NCBI GenBank assembly: GCA_033764095.1
Contig: JANRJF010000060.1
Span: forward strand, 1-22,416
Direction: 5' to 3'
From: JBDTMT01 sp033764095
GTDB lineage: Bacteria; Desulfobacterota; Binatia; HRBIN30; CADEER01
DNA: 22,416 nt
The stretch's first letter is position 1, and each line of letters opens with the position of its first letter. Both the position numbers and the translations under genes were made by a program. A model generated the notes under the pieces. That model was not told the origin of the DNA, did no database searches, and saw only the letters and a list, made by a program, of their open reading frames with translations. Shown here in pieces: positions 1 through 9,308 of this stretch.

Positions 1-2076
<2,076 letters not shown>

Positions 2077-2160
2077 CGTCGGGCGACTCTGGGGTCCACC
2101 CAGGGTGAAGTCAACGGCCCTCGCCGCGCGACGGAAAGCGCGCCGCGCGGACCGGCGCGA

Positions 2161-2418
2161 CTAGAAGTGGTGACCGGCGAAGTTGCCGGTGAGGACGACG
2201 GTGCCGGAGTTGACCAGCCAGCGGACGACGCGCACGACCTCGGCGTCGTTGCTCACCCGCCGCTGTACTTCCTGCACGAGGGCGAGCAGCGTCGAGCCGC
2301 GCGGCGCGAAGATCGGCTCGGCCGCGAACCGCCGGCGCGCGTGCAACGTCGCGTGCCGCCGCGTCATCATTCGGCGGCGCCGCTGCTGCTGTCGCGCTCT
2401 GCTTGCCGTGCGGTTCAT
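2161..2418 (-). CDS. Small hypothetical protein upstream of uvrA (85 aa)
   Basis: This reads as an 85-residue protein. The start at 2418 (MNRTASRARQ) is chosen because GGAG (plus-strand 2426-2429) lies 7 nt upstream; a longer frame from 2466 has no such site. The N-terminal half is Arg-rich and basic, with a run of Arg and Gln. The C-terminal half is compact and looks like a folded domain, containing LLALVQEVQRRVSND, then EVVRVVRWLVNSG and the ending VVLTGNFAGHHF. That half resembles small uncharacterised bacterial proteins that pair a 'LLxLV..V' helix with a 'G.V.L.GNF.G' ending; this resemblance is from memory and no function is known. It is co-directional with uvrA, 84 nt apart, so co-transcription is possible. 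It could be a nucleic-acid-binding protein because of its charge, but that is speculation. Confidence 0.6.
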   Translation of the reverse strand: MNRTASRARQQQRRRRMMTRRHATLHARRRFAAEPIFAPRGSTLLALVQEVQRRVSNDAEVVRVVRWLVNSGTVVLTGNFAGHHF

Positions 2419-2641
2419 GGGCTCACTCCATTGCATACGATGTGCCAGTCGGGTTGGTCCGGACACCTGCCGGTTGGACGCGCGGCGCGCTGGACGGTTT
2501 CAGCCACCCGCAGTGCCAAAACAGCCATGCGGTGCACTCCAGCGTCAGCAGCGTGACACCGGTATGCGATCCGACCGCCCAGACGCCGCGCATTGTGGGC
2601 GGGATTTCCCCTGAGCGGCGGTTCAGCTAGAGCGCACAGCC
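2419..2641. promoter_or_regulatory. Divergent intergenic region between the uvrA-side gene and the LLM/arnB pair
   Basis: These 223 nt separate two divergent transcription units and so must hold promoters for both. The region is slightly less GC-rich than the genes around it. Apart from the GGAG ribosome-binding site at 2426-2429 for the minus-strand gene, I see no convincing -35/-10 pair, operator palindrome or terminator. Confidence 0.35.
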
Positions 2642-3535
2642 ATGCGTTTCGGACTGACCACCCCGGTGGTCACCATGGTGCCGCGCAGCCACGCCGTCTG
2701 GGAGGAGGATGCCGGCCCGGCCGAGCTGCGCCGCATCGCCGTCGCCGCCGACCGCCTCGGCTATGCACATCTCACCTGCTCCGAGCACGTCGCGATTCCA
2801 CTCGCCGTGGCCCCGGTGCGGGGCGGGCGCTACTACGACCCGGCGGCGACGCTCGGCTACGTCGCCGCCTGCACCGAGCACATCCGCCTGCTCACCCACG
2901 TCGTCGTGCTGCCGTACCACCACCCGCTGGCGGTGGCGAAAACCTACGGCACCCTCGACCGCCTGTCCGGCGGACGGGTCATTCTCGGCGTCGGGGTGGG
3001 CAGCCTGGAGGAGGAGTTCGACCTGCTGGGCGCCGACTTCGCCGGCCGCGGCCCGCGCTACGAGGACGCGCTGCGCGCCCTGCGTGCCGCGCTCGGCGTG
3101 CGCGAGCCGCGCTACGCCGGCAGCCACTACCGCTTCGAGGGCTTGCTCGTCGATCCGTGTGCCGTGCAGGAGCGCCTGCCGATCTGGCTCGGCGGCCGGA
3201 CGGCGCGCTCGCTGCGCCGCGCCCTGGCGCTGGCGGACGGGTGGGATCCGTTCCATCTCAGCCTGGCGGCGCTCGACGCGCTGCTGACCCGCGCGCGCGA
3301 CTGGCCGAGCTGGCGCACGGGCTTCGATGTCGTACTCAGCGCCGACGGCGTGCTGGCGCTCGACACCGCGGCCGAGGTCGAGCAGGCACGCGAGTTGGTC
3401 GGCGACTATGCGCGCATCGGCGCCACGGCGATGAACCTGCGCTTCCGGCACCGCAGCCTGGCGCACTACCTCGAACTGCTCGAGCGCTTCGCCGCCGAGG
3501 TGGCGCCGTACGCCCGCCCAGGAGAGCCCGCATGA
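2642..3535 (+). CDS. LLM-class F420-dependent-type oxidoreductase (297 aa)
   Basis: This is a TIM-barrel flavin/F420 oxidoreductase of the bacterial luciferase-like superfamily, closest by eye to the Rv2161c-like F420 subgroup. Visible family features are the N-terminal MRFGLTTP strand, LGYAHLTCSEHV, the strongly typical TYGTLDRLSGGRVILGVGVG (residues about 100-119), and PIWLGGRTARSLRRALALADGW near 180-200. The length is normal. The substrate cannot be read from the sequence. The stop codon overlaps the start of arnB (ATGA at 3532-3535), so the two are probably translationally coupled; LLM enzymes are not part of the known arn pathway. The start ATG has only a weak upstream purine stretch (CTAGAG). 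FMN instead of F420 as cofactor is possible. Confidence 0.88.
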   Translation: MRFGLTTPVVTMVPRSHAVWEEDAGPAELRRIAVAADRLGYAHLTCSEHVAIPLAVAPVRGGRYYDPAATLGYVAACTEHIRLLTHVVVLPYHHPLAVAKTYGTLDRLSGGRVILGVGVGSLEEEFDLLGADFAGRGPRYEDALRALRAALGVREPRYAGSHYRFEGLLVDPCAVQERLPIWLGGRTARSLRRALALADGWDPFHLSLAALDALLTRARDWPSWRTGFDVVLSADGVLALDTAAEVEQARELVGDYARIGATAMNLRFRHRSLAHYLELLERFAAEVAPYARPGEPA

Positions 3536-4689
3536 GCGCCATTCCGTTTTCTCGCCCGTCGCTCGGTGAAGAGGAGATCGCCGAGGTCGTCGACTGCCTG
3601 CGCTCCGGCTGGATCACCAGCGGCCCACGCACGGCGAAGTTCGAGCAGGAGTTCGCCGCCGCGGTCGGCGCGCCGCACGCGTTGGCGGTGTCGTCGGCCA
3701 CCGCCGGCCTGCATCTGGCCATGTGGGCGCTCGACCTGCAGCCGGGCGACGAGGTGATCACGACGCCGATGACCTGGCCGGCGACGGTGAACGCCATCGT
3801 CCTCGCCGGCGGCACGCCGGTGCTGGTGGACATCGAAGCCGACACGCTCAACCTCGACGCGCGCCTGCTCGAGCGCGCCGTCACGCCGCGCACCCGCGCG
3901 ATCATGCCGGTGCACTATGCCGGCCAGCCGTGCGACGTCGACACCATCGCGGCGGTGGCACGCGCCTGCGGCGCCCGGGTGATCGACGATGCAGCGCATG
4001 CCGCCGGCGCCGCCTATCGCGGCCGCCCGATCGGTGCGGACGCCGACGCCGCCATCTTCAGCTTCCACCCGATCAAGAACATCACCACCGCCGAGGGCGG
4101 CATGCTGACCAGCGCCGACACGACGCTGGTCGAGCGCGCCAAGCTGCTGCGCTTCCACGGCGTCGCGCGCGACGCCTGGAAGGCCTACGGCGGTGCGCAA
4201 CTGCCGCTCTACGACGTCGTCGAGCCGGGGCTGAAGTACAACCTCACCGACCTGCAGTCGGCGATCGGCCTGCACCAGCTGCGCAAGCTGCCGGCGTTCA
4301 ACGCCGAGCGCGCGCGGCTGGCGGCGCGCTACGACGCGCTGCTCGCCGACCTGCCGGCGCTCGCCCCGCTCGGCCGCGTGCCCTACCCGATCACCCACGC
4401 GCACCACCTCTACATCGTGCGCCTGGCGCTCGACCGCCTGACCATCGACCGCAACACCTTCATGGCGGAGGTGATCGGCGCCGGCGTCGGACTCGGCCTG
4501 CACTTCCTCGCCGTGCACGAGTTGACCTACTATCGCCGCCGGCTCGGCGACCTGCGCGCCAGCCTGCCGGTCGCCACCGACGCCTCGGCGCGTATCTTCT
4601 CGCTGCCGCTCTATCCGGGCCTGAGCGACGCCGATCAGGCGCGCGTCGTCAGCGTGCTGGCCGACGTCGCGCGCCGCCACGCGCGCTGA
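3532..4689 (+). CDS. arnB: ArnB, UDP-4-amino-4-deoxy-L-arabinose aminotransferase
   Basis: ArnB is a PLP enzyme of the DegT/DnrJ/EryC1/StrS family that transfers an amino group from glutamate to UDP-4-keto-pentose, giving UDP-L-Ara4N in the cytoplasm. The 385 residues follow the ArnB pattern closely: IPFSRPSLGEEE at the N-terminus, SGWITSGP (25-32), AVSSATAGLH, IMPVHYAGQP, DDAAHAAG (152-159) and FSFHPIKNITTAEGG with the PLP lysine at K182. GLKYNLTDLQSAIGLHQL and GLGLHFLAVHE follow later. These match ArnB better than general sugar aminotransferases. The start is fixed by GGAG at 3521-3524 and by the ATGA overlap with the upstream oxidoreductase gene. It converges with arnT, the two stops being 3 nt apart, and lies on the opposite strand to all other arn genes here. 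Confidence 0.94.
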   Translation: MSAIPFSRPSLGEEEIAEVVDCLRSGWITSGPRTAKFEQEFAAAVGAPHALAVSSATAGLHLAMWALDLQPGDEVITTPMTWPATVNAIVLAGGTPVLVDIEADTLNLDARLLERAVTPRTRAIMPVHYAGQPCDVDTIAAVARACGARVIDDAAHAAGAAYRGRPIGADADAAIFSFHPIKNITTAEGGMLTSADTTLVERAKLLRFHGVARDAWKAYGGAQLPLYDVVEPGLKYNLTDLQSAIGLHQLRKLPAFNAERARLAARYDALLADLPALAPLGRVPYPITHAHHLYIVRLALDRLTIDRNTFMAEVIGAGVGLGLHFLAVHELTYYRRRLGDLRASLPVATDASARIFSLPLYPGLSDADQARVVSVLADVARRHAR

Positions 4690-4692
4690 GCC

Positions 4693-6354
4693 TCACGGTC
4701 GATTCTTGACCAGGACCTTCTTGTCCTTGGTCGCGATCTCGATCGGCGCCGGGTCGAGCTGCGGGCGCAGGCTGTCGAGGTCGCTGCGGTTGAGCAGCAC
4801 GAACAACCGGCCGGGCGCCGCCCATTCGCGCACCAGGTCGGCGTCGTCGCGCCAGAACCACTGCGCGTGGTCGCCCTGCTGGCTGCCGAACTTGAGCTCG
4901 CTGCCGCGGCCGACGAACACGACGCGACGGCCGGTGTAGTACGGCATCCCCTGCACGTACTTGTGGTAGAGCGCCAGGCGGTCGTCCGGCGTCATCGCCG
5001 CGCGCGCCGCCAACGCCAGCGGCCGATACTCGTTGGCGGCGCTGCGCCCGGCCAGCACGACGGCGAACAGCAGCGCCCAGCCGGCGCCGAGCGCCAGCAG
5101 CGCGGCGCTGGCGCGGCCGCGCGCCGCGCAACGGCCGGTGAGCCAGCCGGTCGCCGCCATCGGCACTGCGCCGGCGGCGAGGAATGGCGCCAGCAACTGG
5201 ATGCGGAAGTGCGGGTTGAACTGCGGCAGCACCGCGGCGCAGAAGCCGAGCACCAGGCCGCCGACCAGCAGCAGCCATCCGACCCGCACCAGACCGGCGA
5301 CCCGCCCGCGTTCGGCGCTCCACAGCACGGCGCGCGCGCAGAGGATCGCCAGCGGCGGCATCGCCGGCAGGACGTAGGTCAGCAGCTTGCTCGCCGAGAG
5401 GCTGAAGAACGCGACGATGACCACGGCCCAGAGCGCGCAGAAGCGCGTGCCCGGCGCCCAGGTGCGCGGATCCCACGCCGGGCGCAGCGCGCCGGGATCG
5501 AACAGCAGCGCCAGGCCCCACGGCGCCAGCGCCAGCGGCAGCACCGGCAGGAAGAACCACGGCGGCTCGCCGTGCTCGCGCGTCGAGGTGTAGCGGGTGA
5601 GGTGCTGATCGACGACGAAGAAGTGGAAGAACTCCGGGTTGCGCAGGCCGACCAGCACGAACCACGGCAGCGCGATCGCCGCCGCCACCGCGAAGCCGCG
5701 CCAGTCGAGCCAGAGGAGCAGGCCGCGCCCGCCGCCGCGCGCCAGGGCAAAGACGAAGACGATGGCGCCGAGCAACACCGCGGCGACCGGGCCTTTGACC
5801 AGAATCGCCAGCGCCGTCGCCGCGTAGGTGACACGCACCCAGCGCCGCGCGCTGGCGTCGCGCGCCGCCGCGTCGGTCTCCGGCGGCGCGAGCGCGCGCC
5901 AGGCGGCGCACATGGCGGCGGTCATGAACGCGGTCAACGGCATGTCGAGCGTCAGCACCACGGCGAGCACGCCGAACAGCGGACTGAGGGCGAGCAGCGC
6001 CACGGCGAGCAGCGCGACCGCGCCGCCGTACAGGCGGCGCGCCAGCCAGCCGGTCAGCGCCAGCGTCGCCAAGGCGCTCAACACCACCGGCAAGCGGGCG
6101 CTTAGCTCGCTCGAACCGAAGGTCAGGAACGAGACCGCGGTGGCCCAGTACACCAGCGGCGGCTTCTCCAGGTACTTGACGTAGTTCAGCCGCGGCGTCA
6201 GCCAGTCGCCGCTCTCGACCATCTCGCGGCCGATCTCCGCGTACCGCCCCTCGTCCGGCTCGAGCAGCGCCACCCGCGACGCACTGATCCCGTAGAGCAG
6301 CGCGGCGAGGGCGACCAGGCCCCAGACGCCGGCGCGCGTCGCCGCCGTGCTCAC
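4693..6354 (-). CDS. arnT: ArnT-like lipid A L-Ara4N transferase (GT-C/PMT superfamily)
   Basis: ArnT moves L-Ara4N from undecaprenyl phosphate to lipid A phosphates on the periplasmic face of the inner membrane. The 553-residue product (E. coli ArnT is about 550) begins with a membrane helix. It then has the catalytic first-loop motif EPDEGRYAEIGREM (D34, E35) and LEKPPLVYW, as in ArnT. About a dozen hydrophobic segments follow, with the ArnT-like NPEFFHFFVVDQHLTRY and SASKLLTYVLPAMPPLAIL. A soluble C-terminal tail contains YHKYVQGMPYYTGRRVVFVG. I use the GTG start at 6354, inside a GTGA overlap with the arnD stop; the longer open frame upstream is arnD coding sequence out of frame. The stop is 3 nt from the arnB stop on the other strand. 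Another ArnT-family sugar transferase is possible, but the arn neighbours support this name. Confidence 0.9.
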   Translation of the reverse strand: MSTAATRAGVWGLVALAALLYGISASRVALLEPDEGRYAEIGREMVESGDWLTPRLNYVKYLEKPPLVYWATAVSFLTFGSSELSARLPVVLSALATLALTGWLARRLYGGAVALLAVALLALSPLFGVLAVVLTLDMPLTAFMTAAMCAAWRALAPPETDAAARDASARRWVRVTYAATALAILVKGPVAAVLLGAIVFVFALARGGGRGLLLWLDWRGFAVAAAIALPWFVLVGLRNPEFFHFFVVDQHLTRYTSTREHGEPPWFFLPVLPLALAPWGLALLFDPGALRPAWDPRTWAPGTRFCALWAVVIVAFFSLSASKLLTYVLPAMPPLAILCARAVLWSAERGRVAGLVRVGWLLLVGGLVLGFCAAVLPQFNPHFRIQLLAPFLAAGAVPMAATGWLTGRCAARGRASAALLALGAGWALLFAVVLAGRSAANEYRPLALAARAAMTPDDRLALYHKYVQGMPYYTGRRVVFVGRGSELKFGSQQGDHAQWFWRDDADLVREWAAPGRLFVLLNRSDLDSLRPQLDPAPIEIATKDKKVLVKNRP

Positions 6355-7271
6355 CGCGTCTCCGCGTCGGCGGCGTGCGGGCTCGGCGCGCCCTGCGTCG
6401 CCACCGTACCGGCGCGCCCCGCGGTGGTGCCGGGGCGCACCTCGCACACCGGCAGCGCGGCGCCGTCGAGCCGGCCGGCGACGTCGATCAGCCGCACGAA
6501 CTCCACCCTGCCGGAAAGGCGATCGAGCAGCGCCTCGAAGTGCGGCAGCAGGGCGAGGCCCTCGGCCTCGGCGTGGATGGTGTGCACGTTGAGCCCGGGC
6601 GTCAGTTGCGCGGCGTAGAACGCCGCCAGCGGCTCCGGCTCGGTGCCCACCCGCCCGTAGACCTCGTCGAGCGTCGGCCAGGTGGTCGGGATCTCCGGCA
6701 GCGCGAAGACACGTCCGCCGGCGCACGGCCGATACGGCACCGAGCCGCGCGTGCAGCTGTGGTAGCAGAGTCCAGCCGCGTCGAGCGCCGCCAGGCTGTG
6801 CGCCGTGCACTGCCAGCCCGGCGCGGCGAACGACTCCGCCGGCCGCCCGCACACCTCGGCGAAGGTCGCCAGCCCGCGTCCCACTTCTTCGGCCACTGCG
6901 GCGTACGTCATACGGTCGAGCTTGTCGTGCCAGTAGACGTGATCGTAGCCGTGCACGCCGAGCTCGTGGCCGGCGGCGTCGAGGTCGCGCAGATGGCCCG
7001 GAAACGCACGCGCGATCTGCGGCCCCGGCAGCAGCGTACCGTAGAGCATGGTGCGCCAGCCGTAGAGGCCGGGCGCGTTGGTGCGCAGCATCTTGGCGAG
7101 GAAGCCGGGCTTGAGCACGCGGCGGATGGCCCGCCCCGAGTGATCCGGCCCGCACGACACGTAGAAGCTCGCCCGCACGCCACGCCTGGCGAGTGCCGCC
7201 GCCAGGCGCGGCACGCCGTCGCGCATGCCGACGTGCGTGTCGATGTCGACCTTGAGCGCGAGCTGCGGCAT
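6351..7271 (-). CDS. arnD: ArnD, 4-deoxy-4-formamido-L-arabinose-phosphoundecaprenol deformylase
   Basis: ArnD removes the formyl group from lipid-linked formyl-Ara4N, making the ArnC step irreversible. It is a NodB-fold polysaccharide deacetylase at the membrane. The product has 306 residues. The metal/catalytic motif DIDTHVG has D9 and D11, and HGYDH gives metal ligands H107 and H111. ArnD-specific stretches are GVPRLAAALARRGVRASF, FLAKMLRTNAPGLYGW, TLPxW-like TTWPTLDEVYGR and VHTIHAEAEG. I chose ATG 7271 because its distance to DIDT fits E. coli ArnD. Two in-frame GTG codons at 7295 and 7292 lie inside a hairpin repeat and would add only repeat-coded residues. No good ribosome-binding site is seen. 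About 30 C-terminal residues are Ala/Thr/Gly-rich and look disordered. It overlaps arnT by 4 nt. Confidence 0.92.
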   Translation of the reverse strand: MPQLALKVDIDTHVGMRDGVPRLAAALARRGVRASFYVSCGPDHSGRAIRRVLKPGFLAKMLRTNAPGLYGWRTMLYGTLLPGPQIARAFPGHLRDLDAAGHELGVHGYDHVYWHDKLDRMTYAAVAEEVGRGLATFAEVCGRPAESFAAPGWQCTAHSLAALDAAGLCYHSCTRGSVPYRPCAGGRVFALPEIPTTWPTLDEVYGRVGTEPEPLAAFYAAQLTPGLNVHTIHAEAEGLALLPHFEALLDRLSGRVEFVRLIDVAGRLDGAALPVCEVRPGTTAGRAGTVATQGAPSPHAADAETR

Positions 7272-7285
7272 CGAAGGTAGAGACA

Positions 7286-7409
7286 GACTCACCACAGAGG
7301 CACAGAGATCACAGAGACCCCCACCCTACCCCTCCCCCGAAACGGGGAGGGAATCGAAGATTGAGAACAATTCGTTGGCTCTGTGGGCGCTGTGCCTCTG
7401 TGGTGAATC
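7286..7409. repeat. Hairpin repeat element A, copy 1, with element B nested inside
   Basis: The left arm at 7286-7318 and right arm at 7377-7409 are inverted copies (28 of 33 positions pair), built on the word TCACCACAGAGGCACAG. The loop holds a second, unrelated hairpin (element B). The element fills the 139-nt gap between the arnA-DH stop (7411) and the arnD start (7271) almost exactly. A related pair of arms occurs at 15703-15856. Similar CACAGAG-type palindromes are common intergenic repeats in several environmental phyla (from memory). It has no T-tract and no coding content. A role in mRNA processing or attenuation between arnA and arnD is possible but unproven. Confidence 0.85.
7318..7360. 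repeat. GC-hairpin repeat element B, copy 1
   Basis: The element starts with CCCCCACCCT and contains the stem CCCTCCCC (7330-7337) pairing with GGGGAGGG (7344-7351) around a 6-nt loop, followed by AATC. The same order of words, CCCCCACCCT, then TCCCCCG, then GGGGAGGGAATC, recurs at 19205-19250 inside cusB. Here it sits in the loop of element A, which suggests insertion of one repeat into another. Confidence 0.75.
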
Positions 7410-7410
7410 C

Positions 7411-8382
7411 TCACGGGCGCGGGCCGTGCGCCTCGCGCTGGAACCACTCGACCGTCTTGCGCAGCCCGTCGGCGAGCGTGGTCTCGGCCTGCACGCCGAG
7501 AACGCGGTGCATCTTGCGCACGTCGGGGACGCGGCGGCCGATGTCCTCGTAGCTTTCGCCGTAGATCTTGTTCTGCGGCACGAACTCGATGCGGCTCTTC
7601 GAGCCGGTGACCGCGATCATCGCCTCGGCGAGCTGCAGGATGGTGTGCTCGACGTCGGTGCCGATGTTGAACGCCTCGCCGTCGGTGTTCGGACCGACGC
7701 CGGCCTGGATCGTCGCCTTCACCGCGTCGTCGATGTAGGTGAAGCAACGCGTCTGCTGGCCGTCGCCGATCACCGTGAGCGGGTCGCCGCGCAGCGCCTG
7801 GCCGAGGAAGATGGTGATGACCCGGCCGACGTCGAGGCGGTCGAGGCGCGGACCGTAGACGTTGAAGTAGCGGGTGATCGTCACCGGCAGGCCCATGGCG
7901 TGATAGGCGAAGCAGAAGTGCTCGCAGACCGCCTTCGAGGTCGAGTAGCACCAGCGGTCGATGCGCGTGGAGCCGAGCACGCGATCGTCGTCCTCGCTCC
8001 ACGGCACCTTCGGGTTGCGGCCGTAGACCTCCGAGGTCGAGCTGAACACCACCTTCTTCTGGTGCTTGAAGGCCAGCTTGAGCAGCGCCTGGGTGCCGTT
8101 GACGTTGATGTTGAGCACCTCGAACGGATCGCCGACGTAGTGCTCGACGCCGACCACTGCTGCCAGGTGGTAGACCAGATCCACCTTGGCGATCAGCCCC
8201 TCGAGGATCTCGAGGTCGAGGATGCTGTCGCGTACGTAGTGGAACCCCTTGGTCCCCATGAGGTGGCGCGTCTTGGCGACCGAGCCGTTGTCGAGCACGA
8301 ACACCTCGTCGCCGCGCGCCAGAAAGGCGTCCGCGAGGTGTGAGCCGACGAACCCGCCGCCGCCGGTGAGCAGAACCTTCAT
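7411..8382 (-). CDS. ArnA decarboxylase domain as a separate gene (UDP-glucuronate 4-oxidase/decarboxylase)
   Basis: This is a short-chain NAD-dependent sugar nucleotide enzyme (323 aa) with a Rossmann motif GGGGFVG (7-13), FSSTSEVYG (113-121) with T116, S117 and E118, catalytic YSTSK (Y146, K150), and RYFNVYGPRLD. The C-terminal segment YGESYEDIGRRVPDVRKMHR resembles the end of E. coli ArnA (YGKGYQDVEHRKP); R284 lines up with ArnA R619, and S117/E118 with S433/E434. Known ArnA chemistry is oxidation of UDP-glucuronate at C4 and loss of C6 as CO2, giving the UDP-4-keto-pentose used by ArnB. It overlaps the formyltransferase gene by 4 nt (ATGA at 8379-8382). In E. coli the two activities are one 660-residue protein. 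UDP-xylose synthase is the main alternative on sequence alone, since it shares these residues; context favours ArnA. Confidence 0.86.
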   Translation of the reverse strand: MKVLLTGGGGFVGSHLADAFLARGDEVFVLDNGSVAKTRHLMGTKGFHYVRDSILDLEILEGLIAKVDLVYHLAAVVGVEHYVGDPFEVLNINVNGTQALLKLAFKHQKKVVFSSTSEVYGRNPKVPWSEDDDRVLGSTRIDRWCYSTSKAVCEHFCFAYHAMGLPVTITRYFNVYGPRLDRLDVGRVITIFLGQALRGDPLTVIGDGQQTRCFTYIDDAVKATIQAGVGPNTDGEAFNIGTDVEHTILQLAEAMIAVTGSKSRIEFVPQNKIYGESYEDIGRRVPDVRKMHRVLGVQAETTLADGLRKTVEWFQREAHGPRP

Positions 8383-9305
8383 GCCAGTACCGTTCCTTTC
8401 GTCACGCCGTGGGCGCGCGCCCAGTCCGCCGCATCCATCTCGTCTTCGCCGTGCGACTGCAGACGTAGCAGTCGCAGCGCCCCGTTGCCCGTGTGCACCG
8501 TCACCGCGGCGCCGTCGATCGCCGCCACCTGCCCCGGCGTGCCGCCCGCCGCCGGCGCGTCGACCGGCTGCGCCCACCAGACGAACAGCGGCTGGCCCTG
8601 CCAGGTGGCGAAGGCGCCCGGCCAGGGGTGCGTCACCGCCCGCACCAGATTGTAGAGGCGGCGCGCGTCGGACGCCCAGTCGATGCGGCCGTCGGCCGGC
8701 GTGCGGCCGCCGAAGTAGCTGCCGGCGGTGAGATCGTTCGGCAGGCGCGGCGCAGTGCCGGCGGCGAGGCGCGGCAGCGTCTCGCGCAGCAGCGCCTCGG
8801 CCGCCCCCGCCTGCTTGCGGTAGAGGGTCAGCGCGGTGTCGGCGTCGTCGATCGGCACGCGGCGCTGCGCGACGATGTCGCCGGCGTCCGGTTTGGCGAC
8901 CATGTAGTGCAGCGTCACGCCGGTCTCGCGCTCGCCGTTGACCAGCACCCAGTTGGTCGGCGAGCGGCCGCGGTACTTCGGCAGCAGCGAGCCGTGCAGG
9001 TTGAGCGCTCCGCGCGTCGCGGTGTCGAGTACGGCGGGCGCCAGCATGCGGCGGTAATAGAAGGAGAAGAGGAACTCCGGCGCCCAGGCGCGCAGGCGCG
9101 CCAGCCACTCCGGCGCATCGAGCGCCACGTCGGTGAACACCGGCAGGTGATGCCGCGCCGCCAGCTCGGCGACGGAACGGAACCAGATCTCCTCGCGCGG
9201 ATCGTCGGCGTGGGTGAATACGGCCGGGATGTCGGCGCCGAGCTCGAGCAGCACCTGCAGGGCCACGTAGCCGACGTCCGAGTACGCGAGGACGACCGCG
9301 CGCAT
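8379..9305 (-). CDS. ArnA formyltransferase domain as a separate gene (UDP-L-Ara4N formyltransferase)
   Basis: This enzyme transfers a formyl group from N10-formyltetrahydrofolate to the 4-amine of UDP-L-Ara4N. The 308-residue protein aligns with the E. coli ArnA N-terminal half without obvious gaps at the start: MRAVVLAYSDVGYVAL, AVFTHADDP, FSFYYRRML, then LNLHGSLLPKYRGRSPTNWV. Catalytic N102, H104 and D140 fall at the same numbers as in E. coli ArnA. VRAVTHPWPGAF and a C-terminal beta-barrel-like region follow. The start ATG is 3 nt after the arnC stop, and the stop overlaps the decarboxylase gene by 4 nt, so translation of arnC and both ArnA halves is likely coupled. Confidence 0.94.
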   Translation of the reverse strand: MRAVVLAYSDVGYVALQVLLELGADIPAVFTHADDPREEIWFRSVAELAARHHLPVFTDVALDAPEWLARLRAWAPEFLFSFYYRRMLAPAVLDTATRGALNLHGSLLPKYRGRSPTNWVLVNGERETGVTLHYMVAKPDAGDIVAQRRVPIDDADTALTLYRKQAGAAEALLRETLPRLAAGTAPRLPNDLTAGSYFGGRTPADGRIDWASDARRLYNLVRAVTHPWPGAFATWQGQPLFVWWAQPVDAPAAGGTPGQVAAIDGAAVTVHTGNGALRLLRLQSHGEDEMDAADWARAHGVTKGTVLA

Positions 9306-9308
9306 CGG

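Noticed and set aside
7272..7295. Earlier GTG starts for arnD
   Set aside because: They lie within or next to repeat element A, add residues not seen in ArnD, and lack a better ribosome-binding site than ATG 7271.
7286..7409. Rho-independent terminator between arnA-DH and arnD
   Set aside because: There is a strong inverted repeat but no T-tract on either strand, and related copies elsewhere show it is a repeat family.
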